A DNA stretch of 64,000 nt from a bacterium (GTDB taxonomy: Bacteria; CAIWAD01): positions 1 to 64,000 of the forward strand of contig JAUIFJ010000014.1 in the NCBI GenBank assembly GCA_030429345.1. The letters are read 5' to 3'. The notes beneath the pieces are model-generated. The model saw only the letters and a program-made list of their open reading frames with translations, had not been told where the DNA came from and searched no databases. Position 1 is the stretch's first letter. Every line of letters begins with the position of its first letter. A program made the position numbers and the translations under genes. Positions 15,653 to 23,985 of this stretch are shown one piece after another.

Positions 15653-16497
15653 GTACGAATGTCCTTCCGTAGAAAAATGACCCAGGAAAGGCCGTTGAGC
15701 ACAAGAATGTAGCCCAGGTGCACGAGCAGGCTGTCGCGCACCAGGTCCATCGGCACCGGGTTCTCCAGGACCAGCGTCCACAGGTCGAAGTGGCTGGTGA
15801 AGAGCCAGGGCCGCAGCCAGTCGAAGCTGCTGATCGGCAGGCCGGAAATGGCCAGGCAGACAACGATCACCGCCATGGCCGCGATCACCGGCGTAAGCGA
15901 ATTCTCGGCGAGCACGCCGAAGAAGAAGGTCAGGGATGCCACGGTCATCATGGCCAGGGCACCCGTGGCCAGGGCCAGCAGCAGGCGGCCGAAGGCTTCC
16001 TGCTCGCCGAGCATGCTGATGCCGTAGCCGGTCAGGACCATCAGGTCGCCGCCTCCCATCAGCAGCTGCCCCAGCCCCAGCGCCAGCAGCCCCAGCAGGA
16101 AGACCAGGGCGATGGCGTAACACAGGCTGACCACGAGCTTGGCCGAGAGCACCAGGCCGCGTCCCGGGCGCCGGGACAAGGTGATACGCAGCGTTCCCGT
16201 CGCCGCCTCGCCGGCGACGGTGTCTCCGGCGACCAGTGTGACAAGCAACGGTACGTGCACCCAGAGGAAGTTGAGCACCAGGATCGTCGCCGTGTTGCCG
16301 TTCATCAGCGAACCGAGCACGAGGAACTGTTCGGAGAGTCCGCGGGCGAATTCCTTCTCGATGGCCTCTCCGCCCGTGGCAATGCCGATCATCACCACCG
16401 GGATCACCACCAGCACGGCCAGGAATCCGACGATCGCCCGGGGCTTGCGGAAGGTCTTGTGGAACTCGACCGCCAGCTGGAAGAGCCAGAGCTTCAT
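15649..16497 (-). CDS. ABC-2-type transporter permease
   Basis: A 282-residue membrane protein with about six hydrophobic segments: AIVGFLAVLVVIPVVMIGIA near the N-terminus, ILVLNFLWVHVPLLVTLVAG, LVVSLCYAIALVFLLGLLAL, and others. The segment VAGEAATGTLRITLSRRPGR is the conserved ABC-2 permease loop that couples to the ATPase. It starts inside the last bases of the ATPase gene (4-base overlap) and ends overlapping the LolA-like gene. The substrate is not evident. Confidence 0.88.
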   Translation of the reverse strand: MKLWLFQLAVEFHKTFRKPRAIVGFLAVLVVIPVVMIGIATGGEAIEKEFARGLSEQFLVLGSLMNGNTATILVLNFLWVHVPLLVTLVAGDTVAGEAATGTLRITLSRRPGRGLVLSAKLVVSLCYAIALVFLLGLLALGLGQLLMGGGDLMVLTGYGISMLGEQEAFGRLLLALATGALAMMTVASLTFFFGVLAENSLTPVIAAMAVIVVCLAISGLPISSFDWLRPWLFTSHFDLWTLVLENPVPMDLVRDSLLVHLGYILVLNGLSWVIFLRKDIRT

Positions 16498-17429
16498 CGG
16501 CCCATCTCCCCGCTTTCGGTTCGGTCGAGGAAGAGATCCTCCAGGCTGTCGGCGGCGCGGAACTCGGCCAGCGGAAAGCCCTCGCGAAAGAGCAGCTGCG
16601 GCAGTTCCGCCAGCTCGGGCGCCTGCCCGCGATGCACCTTCAGGAGCAGGCGCTCCTCCTGCCGATTGAGCACCTCCAGCCCCGGCCGGGCCCGCAGCCA
16701 GTCCGCGATCTCGCCGGCCCGCGCGCTGCGCACCTCGACCAGGCGGTAGGGCAGATGCTCGAAAAGGTCCTCCAGACGCCCCTCGGCCACCATGTGCCCC
16801 AGGTTGATGATCTGCACGCGGTCGGCCAGCAGTTCCACTTCGCGCAGGATGTGGCTGGAGAAGAGGACGGCCATGCCGCTTTCCTTGGCCAGGGAACGGA
16901 TGCCTTCCCGCATTTCCCGCATGCCGGCGGGGTCGAGGCCGGTGGTCGGTTCGTCCAGGATCAGCAGTTCGGGCTGGTGCAGAATGGCCTGGGCCAGGCC
17001 GAGACGCTGGCGCATGCCCTGGGAGAAGCCGCCGACCTTGTCCTTGCGGCGATCGTAGAGCCCGACCCAGCGCAGCACCTCCTCCAGCCGGCCGGGGTCC
17101 CGCACGCCCTGCATGCCGCCCAGCATGCGCAGGTTCTCCCAGGCGCTCAGGTGTTCGAAAAGCTCTGCGCCCTCGACCAGGGCGCCGACTCGCCCATAGA
17201 CGCTCCGCTTGCCCCCGGGGAAGTGCTGGTCGAGGATGCGGAAGCTGCCCGAGTCCGGAAAAACCAGCGAGAGCAGGATGCGGATCGTCGTCGACTTGCC
17301 CGCGCCATTGGCGCCCAGGAAGCCCAGGATCTCGCCGGCATGCAATTCGAAGCGGATGCCGTCGAGCACCTGGCGGCGGCCATAGCGCTTTCGCAGGGAA
17401 TCGACTTCGAGGATGGGAGTGCCGCTCAT
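16494..17429 (-). CDS. ABC transporter ATP-binding protein
   Basis: A 311-residue ATPase with Walker A GANGAGKST, the Q-loop region, signature SQGMRQRLGLAQA, Walker B LLILDEPTTGLD and the switch histidine in SSHIL. The extra C-terminal 90 residues (from LPYRLVEVRSA) are typical of ABC-2 ATPases. The start at 17429 is preferred over an in-frame upstream ATG at 17453 because CAAGGAGCCC sits directly before it. It forms an operon with the permease and the LolA-like protein. Confidence 0.92.
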   Translation of the reverse strand: MSGTPILEVDSLRKRYGRRQVLDGIRFELHAGEILGFLGANGAGKSTTIRILLSLVFPDSGSFRILDQHFPGGKRSVYGRVGALVEGAELFEHLSAWENLRMLGGMQGVRDPGRLEEVLRWVGLYDRRKDKVGGFSQGMRQRLGLAQAILHQPELLILDEPTTGLDPAGMREMREGIRSLAKESGMAVLFSSHILREVELLADRVQIINLGHMVAEGRLEDLFEHLPYRLVEVRSARAGEIADWLRARPGLEVLNRQEERLLLKVHRGQAPELAELPQLLFREGFPLAEFRAADSLEDLFLDRTESGEMGR

Positions 17430-17504
17430 CGGGCTCCTTGCGTCGGTGAACAAACCCAGAAGGTATGGAAGGCGGGGTGGAATGTTCCCGCAAGACGGAA
17501 GATC

Positions 17505-17533
17505 TTGACAATTCCCAACAGCCCTGCTATACT
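17505..17533 (+). promoter_or_regulatory. Sigma70 promoter of tRNA-Asn
   Basis: Perfect -35 TTGACA (17505-17510) and -10 TATACT (17528-17533) with a 17-base spacer, about 28 bases before the mature tRNA. Confidence 0.92.
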
Positions 17534-17560
17534 TTGCGCTCTTCCCTTGAAGGGAATCCT

Positions 17561-17632
17561 TCCTGAGTAGCTCAATGGTAGAGCGGGTGGCTGTTAACCA
17601 CTAGGTTGGGGGTTCAAATCCCTCCTCAGGAG
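17561..17632 (+). tRNA. tRNA-Asn (anticodon GUU)
   Basis: Acceptor TCCTGAG pairs with CTCAGGA; D-arm has AGCTCAATGGTAGAGC; anticodon loop CTGTTAA gives GUU; T-arm GGGGG-TTCAAAT-CCCTC. Discriminator G. CCA is not encoded. A consensus promoter and a strong terminator bracket it, so it is a single-gene transcript. Confidence 0.96.
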
Positions 17633-17638
17633 CTTGAA

Positions 17639-17667
17639 AGCCCCCGGTCTTGCCGGGGGCTTTTTCT
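17639..17667 (+). terminator. Rho-independent terminator of tRNA-Asn
   Basis: AGCCCCCGG (17639-17647) pairs with CCGGGGGCT (17653-17661) with a five-base loop and is followed by TTTTCTCTTT. Confidence 0.93.
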
Positions 17668-17735
17668 CTTTCTCCACATTTTCATGGTTGTTGTACTGGG
17701 TGCAGTCAATTCATCACCGATCCCCGGGAGCTTCC

Positions 17736-18182
17736 ATGCCTGATGCCTCAAGCCACATCCAGTCCCTGCTCGATCGCGAGGCCCGTGCCTGGCAGGCCGG
17801 CGACGCCGAGGCCATTGTCGATTTGTGTCACCCGGACATGCTCTGGCCGCTGACCGGCGGACCGATGAATCACGATCCCGCCACGTGGAGCCTGGCCTGG
17901 GGGCGCTTCGACCGGCAGCGCTGGACAGCTCTTTGGCAAGGGCTGTTCGACGGCTTCACCCTGGAACACAACCGCTGGAGCACGGTGAAGATCGAGCTCT
18001 CCGCCAAAGGAGACGCCGCCCTCGCCGTCGTCGACATCGATGCCCTCTGGCGCGAGCGGGATGGTGACGGCGTGCAACACTGGAAGGGGCTGGCCGCCAA
18101 GGGCTACAGCCTGTGTGGTGGAGAATGGAAGCTGATCCTCCAGCACGGGCTGCTGGAGTATCCGCCCGCTGGGCCTGCCTGA
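17736..18182 (+). CDS. NTF2-like (SnoaL/DUF4440-type) protein
   Basis: A 148-residue cytosolic protein. The N-terminal helix pair SLLDREARAWQAGDAEAIVDL followed by CHPDMLWPL is the classical opening of NTF2-like folds, and the later strands AALAVVDIDALWRERDG and EWKLILQHGLLEYPP complete the cone-shaped sheet. Members are enzymes, binding proteins or toxin-immunity factors; nothing here fixes the function. ATG 17736 follows GGGAG. It lies alone between tRNA-Asn and the MarR operon. Confidence 0.7.
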   Translation: MPDASSHIQSLLDREARAWQAGDAEAIVDLCHPDMLWPLTGGPMNHDPATWSLAWGRFDRQRWTALWQGLFDGFTLEHNRWSTVKIELSAKGDAALAVVDIDALWRERDGDGVQHWKGLAAKGYSLCGGEWKLILQHGLLEYPPAGPA

Positions 18183-18292
18183 TCCCCTTTCCCTTGTGTG
18201 GTCCACCAGTCGGCCCTCTGCGGGAATTTTCCATTCGCAGCAATAGGTTTGTCTATTCGAAGAGGGTAGAGCAATCGACCTAAGTGGTTGAA

Positions 18293-18335
18293 ATCCAGCC
18301 ACCAGTTGACATGGCTGGATCGAAAATTGTATTGT
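18293..18335 (+). promoter_or_regulatory. Promoter with overlapping operator for the MarR operon
   Basis: A perfect inverted repeat ATCCAGCCA (18293-18301) / TGGCTGGAT (18312-18320) embraces the -35 box TTGACA (18306-18311); a -10-like TATTGT follows at 18330-18335. A repressor bound here would block the polymerase, as in MarR autoregulation. The start site would be only a few bases before ATG 18346. Confidence 0.7.
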
Positions 18336-18345
18336 GTCGAATGCA

Positions 18346-18882
18346 ATGAAAAATTCCCCAATCAACCCGGATACTCCGGACCGCGTCCTGGTGGCGATCC
18401 GCCAGATCCACCGCGCCATCGACCTGCATTCCCGCAAGCTGATCCAGGAGCACGGCCTGACCGTGCCGCAGCTGCTCGTGCTCAAGGAAGCCCTGCGACA
18501 CCCGGGTTCGAGCGTCGGCCGCCTGGCCGAACGGGTCCAGCTGAGCCAGGGCACGGTGACACAGATCCTGACCCGCCTCGAACAGCGCGGCATGCTGCTG
18601 CGCACACGCAGCGACGAGGACCGGCGCCGCGTGGTGGTGACGGTCACGCCCCTGGGCGTTTCCGTGCTCGACCGCGCTCCCATGCCTCTGCATGACCGCT
18701 TCCTGCACTCCTTCGACAGCCTGGAGGAGTGGGAGCAGACCTTCCTGCTTTCGGCCCTGCAGCGTGTAGCGCGCATGATGGGCGCCGGCGGCATGGATGT
18801 CGCGCCCCTGCTGGCGCCGGGCGAGATTCGCGAACCGGGATCGACGGAGACCGAAGGAGAGGAAATCTGTGATGCAACCTGA
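18346..18882 (+). CDS. MarR-family transcriptional regulator
   Basis: A winged-helix regulator of 178 residues from ATG 18346 (GTG 18334 would add four but overlaps the -10 box). IRQIHRAIDLHSRKLIQEHGL is the dimer helix, SVGRLAERVQLSQGTVTQILTRLEQRGML the recognition helix, and RTRSDEDRRRVVVTVTPLG the beta wing with the conserved DxRxxxxxLT-like pattern. A perfect palindrome over the promoter is a likely operator. Its 3' end overlaps the GNAT gene, and the operon continues into a racemase and a sodium symporter, which are presumably its regulon. Confidence 0.9.
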   Translation: MKNSPINPDTPDRVLVAIRQIHRAIDLHSRKLIQEHGLTVPQLLVLKEALRHPGSSVGRLAERVQLSQGTVTQILTRLEQRGMLLRTRSDEDRRRVVVTVTPLGVSVLDRAPMPLHDRFLHSFDSLEEWEQTFLLSALQRVARMMGAGGMDVAPLLAPGEIREPGSTETEGEEICDAT

Positions 18883-19312
18883 ATTCTGCATCGTGCGCGG
18901 GAACGACGGATTCCCCGACTGGATCACGCGGGAGGAGGTCGTGCGCCTCTTCCACGAAACGATGAAACCCTACGAGGACACGCCGACGGATGTCGGCCGC
19001 GCCCTCGACTATGCCTTCTCGAAAGAGCGGGGCGGATTCCTGGCCCTCTGCCGCCTGGAAGACAAGTGGGCAGGCCAGCTGCTGATGCTCGACACGGGCA
19101 TGGGCGGCTACATTCCCGAACACATCCTGCTCTTCGTCACAGTCTCGCCGGAAATGCGCGGAAAGGGAATCGGCCGCAAGCTGATCGAGCACTGCATCGA
19201 TCTTTGCCCGGGCGACGTCAAGTTGCACGTGGAGTACGACAATCCGGCCAAGCGCCTCTATGAGCGGGTAGGCTTCACGACCGATTACGCGGAAATGAGG
19301 TTCAAGAAGTGA
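18872..19312 (+). CDS. GNAT-family N-acetyltransferase
   Basis: A 146-residue acetyltransferase. HILLFVTVSPEMRGKGIGRKLIEHC contains the acetyl-CoA-binding RGKGIG loop (here in a slightly shortened Q/RxxGxG/A form), and VEYDNPAKRLYERVGF is the typical C-terminal GNAT motif. It transfers an acetyl group to a small amine, amino acid or protein; the adjoining racemase and transporter suggest an amino acid. ATG 18872 has GGAGAGGAAA before it. It overlaps MarR by 11 bases and the racemase by 4. Confidence 0.87.
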   Translation: MQPEFCIVRGNDGFPDWITREEVVRLFHETMKPYEDTPTDVGRALDYAFSKERGGFLALCRLEDKWAGQLLMLDTGMGGYIPEHILLFVTVSPEMRGKGIGRKLIEHCIDLCPGDVKLHVEYDNPAKRLYERVGFTTDYAEMRFKK

Positions 19313-20478
19313 ATCGTCTCGTAATCGATCTGGACCGCATGCTGCACAACATCCAGACCGTCGACACCTGGATGAAGATGCATGACGCCTCGTGGACCTT
19401 CGTGACCAAGGCGCTCTGCGGACACGCCGAGACCCTGCGCGCCCTGCAGGCGCTGGGCGTACGCTCGATGGCCGATTCGCGCATCGAGAACCTGCAGGTC
19501 ATCGACCGCATGGCGGAGGATTTCGAGACCTGGTACCTGCGCCTGCCCAACCTCTCCGAACTGGAAACGATCCTCGCCCTTACGGACGTGAGCCTGAATT
19601 CCGAATTGCGGATTATTCGCGAGATCAACCGCGTCTCGGGCGAACTGGGAAAAACGCACCGCGTGATCATCATGATCGAGCTCGGGGACCTGCGCGAGGG
19701 CATCCTGCCCGGCAACCTGATCGAGTTCTATGACCAGATCTTCCGCCTGGAACACATCGAGGTCGTCGGCATCGGCGCCAATATCGGCTGCCTGGCGGGT
19801 GTCGTACCCAGCGTCGACCAGCTGATGCAGCTTGTGCTCTACAAGGAGCTGCTCGAGCTGAAGTTCAAGCGCGAACTGCCGATGATCTCCGCCGGATCTT
19901 CTTCCGTGCTGCCCATGCTCCTGGAGGGGCGTGTACCGAAATCGATCAATCATTTCCGCATCGGGGAAGCGGTCCTGCTGGGTACCGACCTGATCAACGG
20001 GGGCCTGCTCAAGGGTCTTCGGGACGATGTCTTCACGCTGGAGGCGGAAATCGTCGAGATCAAGGAGAAGAGCCTCATACCGCTGGGCGAGACGACCTCG
20101 ATGACGCCCTTCGAGGTACTCGACGAGTCCGACTACACCCCCGGCCAGCGAGGCTATCGGGCGATTATCACTGTAGGACAGCTGGACACGAACATCGCCG
20201 GACTGACCCCGGTCGATACGCGTTTCCAGATCGCCGGCGCGAGCAGCGATGTGGCGGTGGTCAACCTGGGAGACAACGACCGCCAGCTGCGCATCGGCGA
20301 TTCGATCCGCTTCCGTCCCGACTACGGGGCTCTGGTGCGCCTGATGATGGACCGCTACATCGAGAAGGTTGTCACACCGGAAATCCGCTCCTTCAGCCAG
20401 GGCCTGGCCCCCTCCGACGAAGTCGAAGTGCCGCCGGCCATCACCCCGCTGGACGAGCAGGGAAGCGAAGCCAGCTGA
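19309..20478 (+). CDS. PLP-dependent alanine/ornithine racemase-like protein
   Basis: A 389-residue fold-type III PLP enzyme. VIDLDRMLHNIQTV opens the TIM barrel, FVTKALCGH supplies the PLP-binding lysine, and ISAGSSSVLPM and FRIGEAVLLGTD are phosphate- and cofactor-contact regions. The C-terminal part is a beta domain (GYRAIITVGQLDTNIAGL). This is the group annotated as alanine/ornithine racemase-like (YhfX relatives), distinct from biosynthetic Alr. It likely interconverts L and D forms of an amino acid brought in by the symporter encoded next. The GTG start overlaps the GNAT stop, and its stop overlaps the symporter ATG. Confidence 0.83.
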   Translation: MNRLVIDLDRMLHNIQTVDTWMKMHDASWTFVTKALCGHAETLRALQALGVRSMADSRIENLQVIDRMAEDFETWYLRLPNLSELETILALTDVSLNSELRIIREINRVSGELGKTHRVIIMIELGDLREGILPGNLIEFYDQIFRLEHIEVVGIGANIGCLAGVVPSVDQLMQLVLYKELLELKFKRELPMISAGSSSVLPMLLEGRVPKSINHFRIGEAVLLGTDLINGGLLKGLRDDVFTLEAEIVEIKEKSLIPLGETTSMTPFEVLDESDYTPGQRGYRAIITVGQLDTNIAGLTPVDTRFQIAGASSDVAVVNLGDNDRQLRIGDSIRFRPDYGALVRLMMDRYIEKVVTPEIRSFSQGLAPSDEVEVPPAITPLDEQGSEAS

Positions 20479-21905
20479 TGTCGGAGAACACGATCCTCTG
20501 GGGCATCATCGTCGCCTACGTGTCCTTCATCTTCATCAAGGGCGTGCTGCAGAGCCGGCGCATCCACGACTCGGACGACTACCTCGTCGCCGGACGCAAC
20601 GTGGATTGGCTGCTGCTCTTCACGACCCTGGGCGCGACGGTGATCGGCGGAGGCTACTCGGTGGGCGCGGTCGGCCGCACCTACGACTGGGGCCTGCTGA
20701 TGGTGCTGGTCTCGGTCGGCGGGTACCTGCATTTCGTCTTTTCCGGACTGGTGGTCGCGCCGCAGTTCCGCGAGGCCGAGTTGTATACGGTGGCCGGCTG
20801 GTTCCGCGAGCGCTTCGACGAACGCAGCCGCTCCCTGGCCATGGTGCTCTCGATCATCTTCTCGGTCTTCATCGTCGCCGCGCAGATCGCCGCCATCGGC
20901 AGCGTGCTCGCATCGCTGCTGGGCGAGCACCTGCAGAACGAGAACCTGCTGACCTGGGCGATCCTGCTCGGCGGGCTGGTGGTCATCGTCTACAGCACGG
21001 CGGGCGGCCTGATGGCCGTGATCCATACGGATGTCTACCAGTTCGTCGTGCTGATCTTCGGCTTCCTGCTGACCCTGGCCTTCATCCTGCCCGACATGCT
21101 GTCTCACCTGCCGGAGGTGAAGGCCAGCCTGCCCGAGGAGTTCCTGATGCCGACGGGCGGCAAGGGCTGGCTGTTCCTGCTGACGACCTTCCTGGCCTTC
21201 CTGCTGGGGGAGACTTTCGCCCCGGGCTACGCCACACGCTATTGCATCGGCAAGGATGTGCGGGAGACGAAGAAGGGCATCGCCGGAGTGGGCCTCGCGC
21301 TCAGCCTGACCTTTCCCTTCATCATCCTGGTCATCGCCGTCTACGCGCGCTACCACTTTCCCGACATCGAGCCGCAATACGCCTTGTCGCACGTGATCTT
21401 CAACCTGCATAATCCCGTCATCGCCGGACTGATGATCGCCGCCCTGCTCAGCGCGGTAATGTCCTCGGCGGACTCGGGCCTCAACAGCTCGACGACGATC
21501 TTCTGCAAGGACCTTTTCGAGGACCAGTTGGGCCTGACCGGCTGGAGCGAAGAGAAGAAGCTGCGCGTGGCGCGACGGCTGACGCTGGTTCTGGGCAGCC
21601 TGTCCACGCTGATCGCCGTGCTCTGGCCGGACATCATCGACCTGCTGCTGTTCACCTATCACATCTGGGCTCCGGCGATCATCCTGCCGGTCGTGCTCGG
21701 TGCGCTCGATCGCCGCAAAAGGCCCGGACAGGACACGGCCATCTTCTGGACCATGCTGCTGTCCGTGCTTGCGACCCTGGTCTACCGCATGAGCGACGCG
21801 GCGGAGACCCTGGACCCGGCGGTCTTCGGGGTGCTGCTCTCGATCGCGATCTACCTGCCGCTGGCCGCCTTCCTCGGCCGATCCGCGAAAGGAGAGGCCT
21901 CCTAG
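20478..21905 (+). CDS. Sodium:solute symporter (SSS family)
   Basis: A 475-residue protein with about 13 hydrophobic segments. SDDYLVAGRNVDWLLLFTTLGATVIGGGY is the SSS N-terminal signature in shortened citation, TVAGWFRERFDERSR the cytoplasmic loop, and SAVMSSADSGLNSSTTIFCKDL the conserved sodium-site region of PutP-like transporters. It imports an organic solute with sodium; the translationally coupled racemase implies an amino acid. Start ATG 20478 (TGATG overlap). Last gene of the MarR-GNAT-racemase-transporter operon. Confidence 0.9.
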   Translation: MSENTILWGIIVAYVSFIFIKGVLQSRRIHDSDDYLVAGRNVDWLLLFTTLGATVIGGGYSVGAVGRTYDWGLLMVLVSVGGYLHFVFSGLVVAPQFREAELYTVAGWFRERFDERSRSLAMVLSIIFSVFIVAAQIAAIGSVLASLLGEHLQNENLLTWAILLGGLVVIVYSTAGGLMAVIHTDVYQFVVLIFGFLLTLAFILPDMLSHLPEVKASLPEEFLMPTGGKGWLFLLTTFLAFLLGETFAPGYATRYCIGKDVRETKKGIAGVGLALSLTFPFIILVIAVYARYHFPDIEPQYALSHVIFNLHNPVIAGLMIAALLSAVMSSADSGLNSSTTIFCKDLFEDQLGLTGWSEEKKLRVARRLTLVLGSLSTLIAVLWPDIIDLLLFTYHIWAPAIILPVVLGALDRRKRPGQDTAIFWTMLLSVLATLVYRMSDAAETLDPAVFGVLLSIAIYLPLAAFLGRSAKGEAS

Positions 21906-21906
21906 T

Positions 21907-23172
21907 CTAGGGGCGTGATCCATTCGCCTGCAGGCCCCTGACCTTCATCCGGGGGGCATGCTCTGCGCAGGAAGCGCCAGTCGGGCGAAGAAGAGTGGCG
22001 TGATCCATTCCGGAGCTGCGGATCTCGTGCTCCTCGACGCTTTGCCAGGGTAGATCCGGCCACCAGCGACTGATTGCCGGCGGGGCCAGGGGGTCGATGC
22101 TTTCGCCCGGGCGCGGAATCACCAGCGCCTGCCCGGCCTCCTCGCAGGCGGCGAGCAGGCGTTCGGCAGGCTCGATCCAGCTGTGCATCGCCAGGTCGAA
22201 AGTGGCCCAGTGCACGGGAATCAGGATCCCCCCCTTTGCCTGTCGTACGGCCTCGACGGCCTGCTCCGGCCCCAGGTGGACATCCGCCCAGAGCCGATGG
22301 TAGGCTCCGACCTCGACCAGGGTCGCGTCGAAGGGGCCCAGCTTCTCCCCGATCTCGCGGAAGCCGGGAAACATCGAGGTGTCGCCCGTGTAGTACAGGT
22401 TGTGCCGCGGGCCGCTCAGGGCGAAGCCGGTCCAGAGGGTCCGGTCGCGGTCGTGGATCACGACCGATCGGCCGGAAAAATGCCGCGCCGGCGTCGCGCG
22501 CACCCGCAGATCGTCCAGATCATGGTATTCCCACCAGTCCAGCTCGCGGATGCGCTCCCAGGAGATTCCCCAGTCGGCGAGAATCCGGCCGATCCCGAGA
22601 GGCACGATGTAGAAGAGATCCCGCCCGGCGAGCCTTTCGATCGTGGGCTTGTCGAGGTGGTCGTAGTGGTCATGGCTGATCAGGACGGCGTCTACATCCG
22701 GCAACTCGTCCAGGGGCAGGGGCGGCTGGAAAAAGCGCTTGGGCCCGGCGAAACGGAAGGGCGAGACGCGCTGCCCCCAGACCGGATCGATCAGGATCCG
22801 CTTGCCGTCGATCTCGACCAGCGTGGTCGAGTGGCCGAGCCATGTCACACGCAGCCCGCTTTCGGGAAGCGTGTCGAAGTCCCCGCCCTTTCGCTGCAGC
22901 ACGGGCAGGGCCTGTTGCGGCGTCGTGTGATCCCCGCCCTTGATCCACTCGATGGTCGTCTCGATGAAAGGCGGTTCCTCGTTGGGGAGGCTGTTGACGA
23001 ATTTCCCCTCGCGGTAGTTGGGCGAGGACTGGATGCGTTCCAGGCTTGCCTTCGTTCCGGCTTCTGTTTCCACGCGGTTCTCCCGGTTCATCCATCCTCC
23101 AGCGATCAGCAGCAGTCCCAGAACCAACGGGATTCCGAACTGCTTCCATCTTCTGTATAACCTTCGTGCCAT
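21907..23172 (-). CDS. Membrane-anchored MBL-fold hydrolase (NAPE-PLD/UlaG-like)
   Basis: A 421-residue protein with an N-terminal anchor (FGIPLVLGLLLIAGGW). The metallo-beta-lactamase core has WLGHSTTLVEIDGKRILIDPV, the metal motif SHDHYDH, RHFSGRS, YYTGDTSMF and PVHWATFDLAMH. This arrangement is that of the NAPE-PLD/RomA-like branch, which acts on phosphodiesters or lactones. A divergent TetR gene with two operator-like palindromes in the 105-base gap almost surely controls it. The start has no clear Shine-Dalgarno; MARRLYRRW fits an N-in anchor. Confidence 0.87.
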   Translation of the reverse strand: MARRLYRRWKQFGIPLVLGLLLIAGGWMNRENRVETEAGTKASLERIQSSPNYREGKFVNSLPNEEPPFIETTIEWIKGGDHTTPQQALPVLQRKGGDFDTLPESGLRVTWLGHSTTLVEIDGKRILIDPVWGQRVSPFRFAGPKRFFQPPLPLDELPDVDAVLISHDHYDHLDKPTIERLAGRDLFYIVPLGIGRILADWGISWERIRELDWWEYHDLDDLRVRATPARHFSGRSVVIHDRDRTLWTGFALSGPRHNLYYTGDTSMFPGFREIGEKLGPFDATLVEVGAYHRLWADVHLGPEQAVEAVRQAKGGILIPVHWATFDLAMHSWIEPAERLLAACEEAGQALVIPRPGESIDPLAPPAISRWWPDLPWQSVEEHEIRSSGMDHATLLRPTGASCAEHAPRMKVRGLQANGSRP

Positions 23173-23199
23173 TGGCTTGCGTTTCCCTGTTCAATCGAT

Positions 23200-23215
23200 T
23201 ACACTGCACAGTGTA
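23200..23215. promoter_or_regulatory. TetR-type operator 1
   Basis: Perfect 16-bp palindrome TACACTGCACAGTGTA between the divergent MBL and TetR genes, closer to the MBL start. Confidence 0.8.
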
Positions 23216-23245
23216 GTTTCACTGCTGAAGCGAGTCAAGAAAAAT

Positions 23246-23261
23246 TGCACTGCACGGTGTA
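23246..23261. promoter_or_regulatory. TetR-type operator 2
   Basis: TGCACTGCACGGTGTA matches operator 1 at 14 of 16 positions and lies 16 bases before the TetR start codon. The pair is 46 bases apart centre to centre. Confidence 0.78.
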
Positions 23262-23277
23262 GTTTTCGGAGAGCACG

Positions 23278-23880
23278 ATGTCTGCAAAGCCATCCTCGAC
23301 CTCCCGCAAGCGGGAAGACATACTGGATGCCGCGGTGGAAGCCTTCCAGCAGGATGGCTACGAGAAGACCAGCATGGACCGCATTGCCGATCTCGCCAAC
23401 GCTTCCAAACGTACGGTCTACAACCACTTCGACAGCAAGGCCGAGCTCTTCCAGCAGGTCTTGACGCGCCTTTTTGCCGAACTCAGCGTCTTGAAGGACA
23501 TTCCGTGGAACAGCGAGCTGCCGCTGGCGGAACAGCTGGAAGCCTTCGCCCGCGCCAAGCTGGCCATGCAAAGCAATCCTTCCTGGCTTCGCCTGTCCCG
23601 TGTCGCCTTCGCCGAGTTCATCCATCAGCCGGACCTGGCTCGCGAAACCATGGAACGGATTCACGAGCGGGAAGACAGCCTGGTGCAATGGTTGCGCGAA
23701 GCCCACAAGGCGGATGGTCTTCGTGTCCCGGACCCCGAGCTCAGCGCCCAGGTCTTCTGGGGCGCTGTCAGCGGCAGCGTGGTCTGGCCGGCGATCCTGG
23801 GGCAGGAGCTGCCGGAGCACCAGGTCGATCGACTGGTCGCGGCTCTCGTGGATACCTTCCTGCGCGCGCACCGGGCCTGA
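23278..23880 (+). CDS. TetR/AcrR-family transcriptional regulator (MBL-linked)
   Basis: A 200-residue repressor. The N-terminal HTH reads REDILDAAVEAFQQDGYEKTSMDRIADLANASKRTVYNHFDSKAEL (cited in pieces), with KRTVYNHF as recognition helix; the C-terminal ligand domain includes SQVFWGAVSGSVVW-like helices typical of the AefR/TetR_C group. It likely binds the two TACACTG palindromes just upstream, repressing itself and the divergent MBL hydrolase. ATG 23278 follows CGGAGAGC. The ligand is unknown. Confidence 0.92.
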   Translation: MSAKPSSTSRKREDILDAAVEAFQQDGYEKTSMDRIADLANASKRTVYNHFDSKAELFQQVLTRLFAELSVLKDIPWNSELPLAEQLEAFARAKLAMQSNPSWLRLSRVAFAEFIHQPDLARETMERIHEREDSLVQWLREAHKADGLRVPDPELSAQVFWGAVSGSVVWPAILGQELPEHQVDRLVAALVDTFLRAHRA

Positions 23881-23985
23881 ATTCCCCTGGATCGTCCGGA
23901 TGCCTTCATCTTGCGCTGCCCTTGGGCTTCGGCCTTGCTATCTTGTGTGCACCTGAACAGAACAAAACGAAATCTGGCGGACCCC

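Noticed and set aside
17507-17560. Promoter for the ABC operon on the other strand
   Set aside because: The consensus boxes read on the plus strand and fit tRNA-Asn exactly.
20355-21923. 522-codon antisense frame over the symporter
   Set aside because: Asp/His/Gln-rich shadow of a membrane protein gene; no start context.
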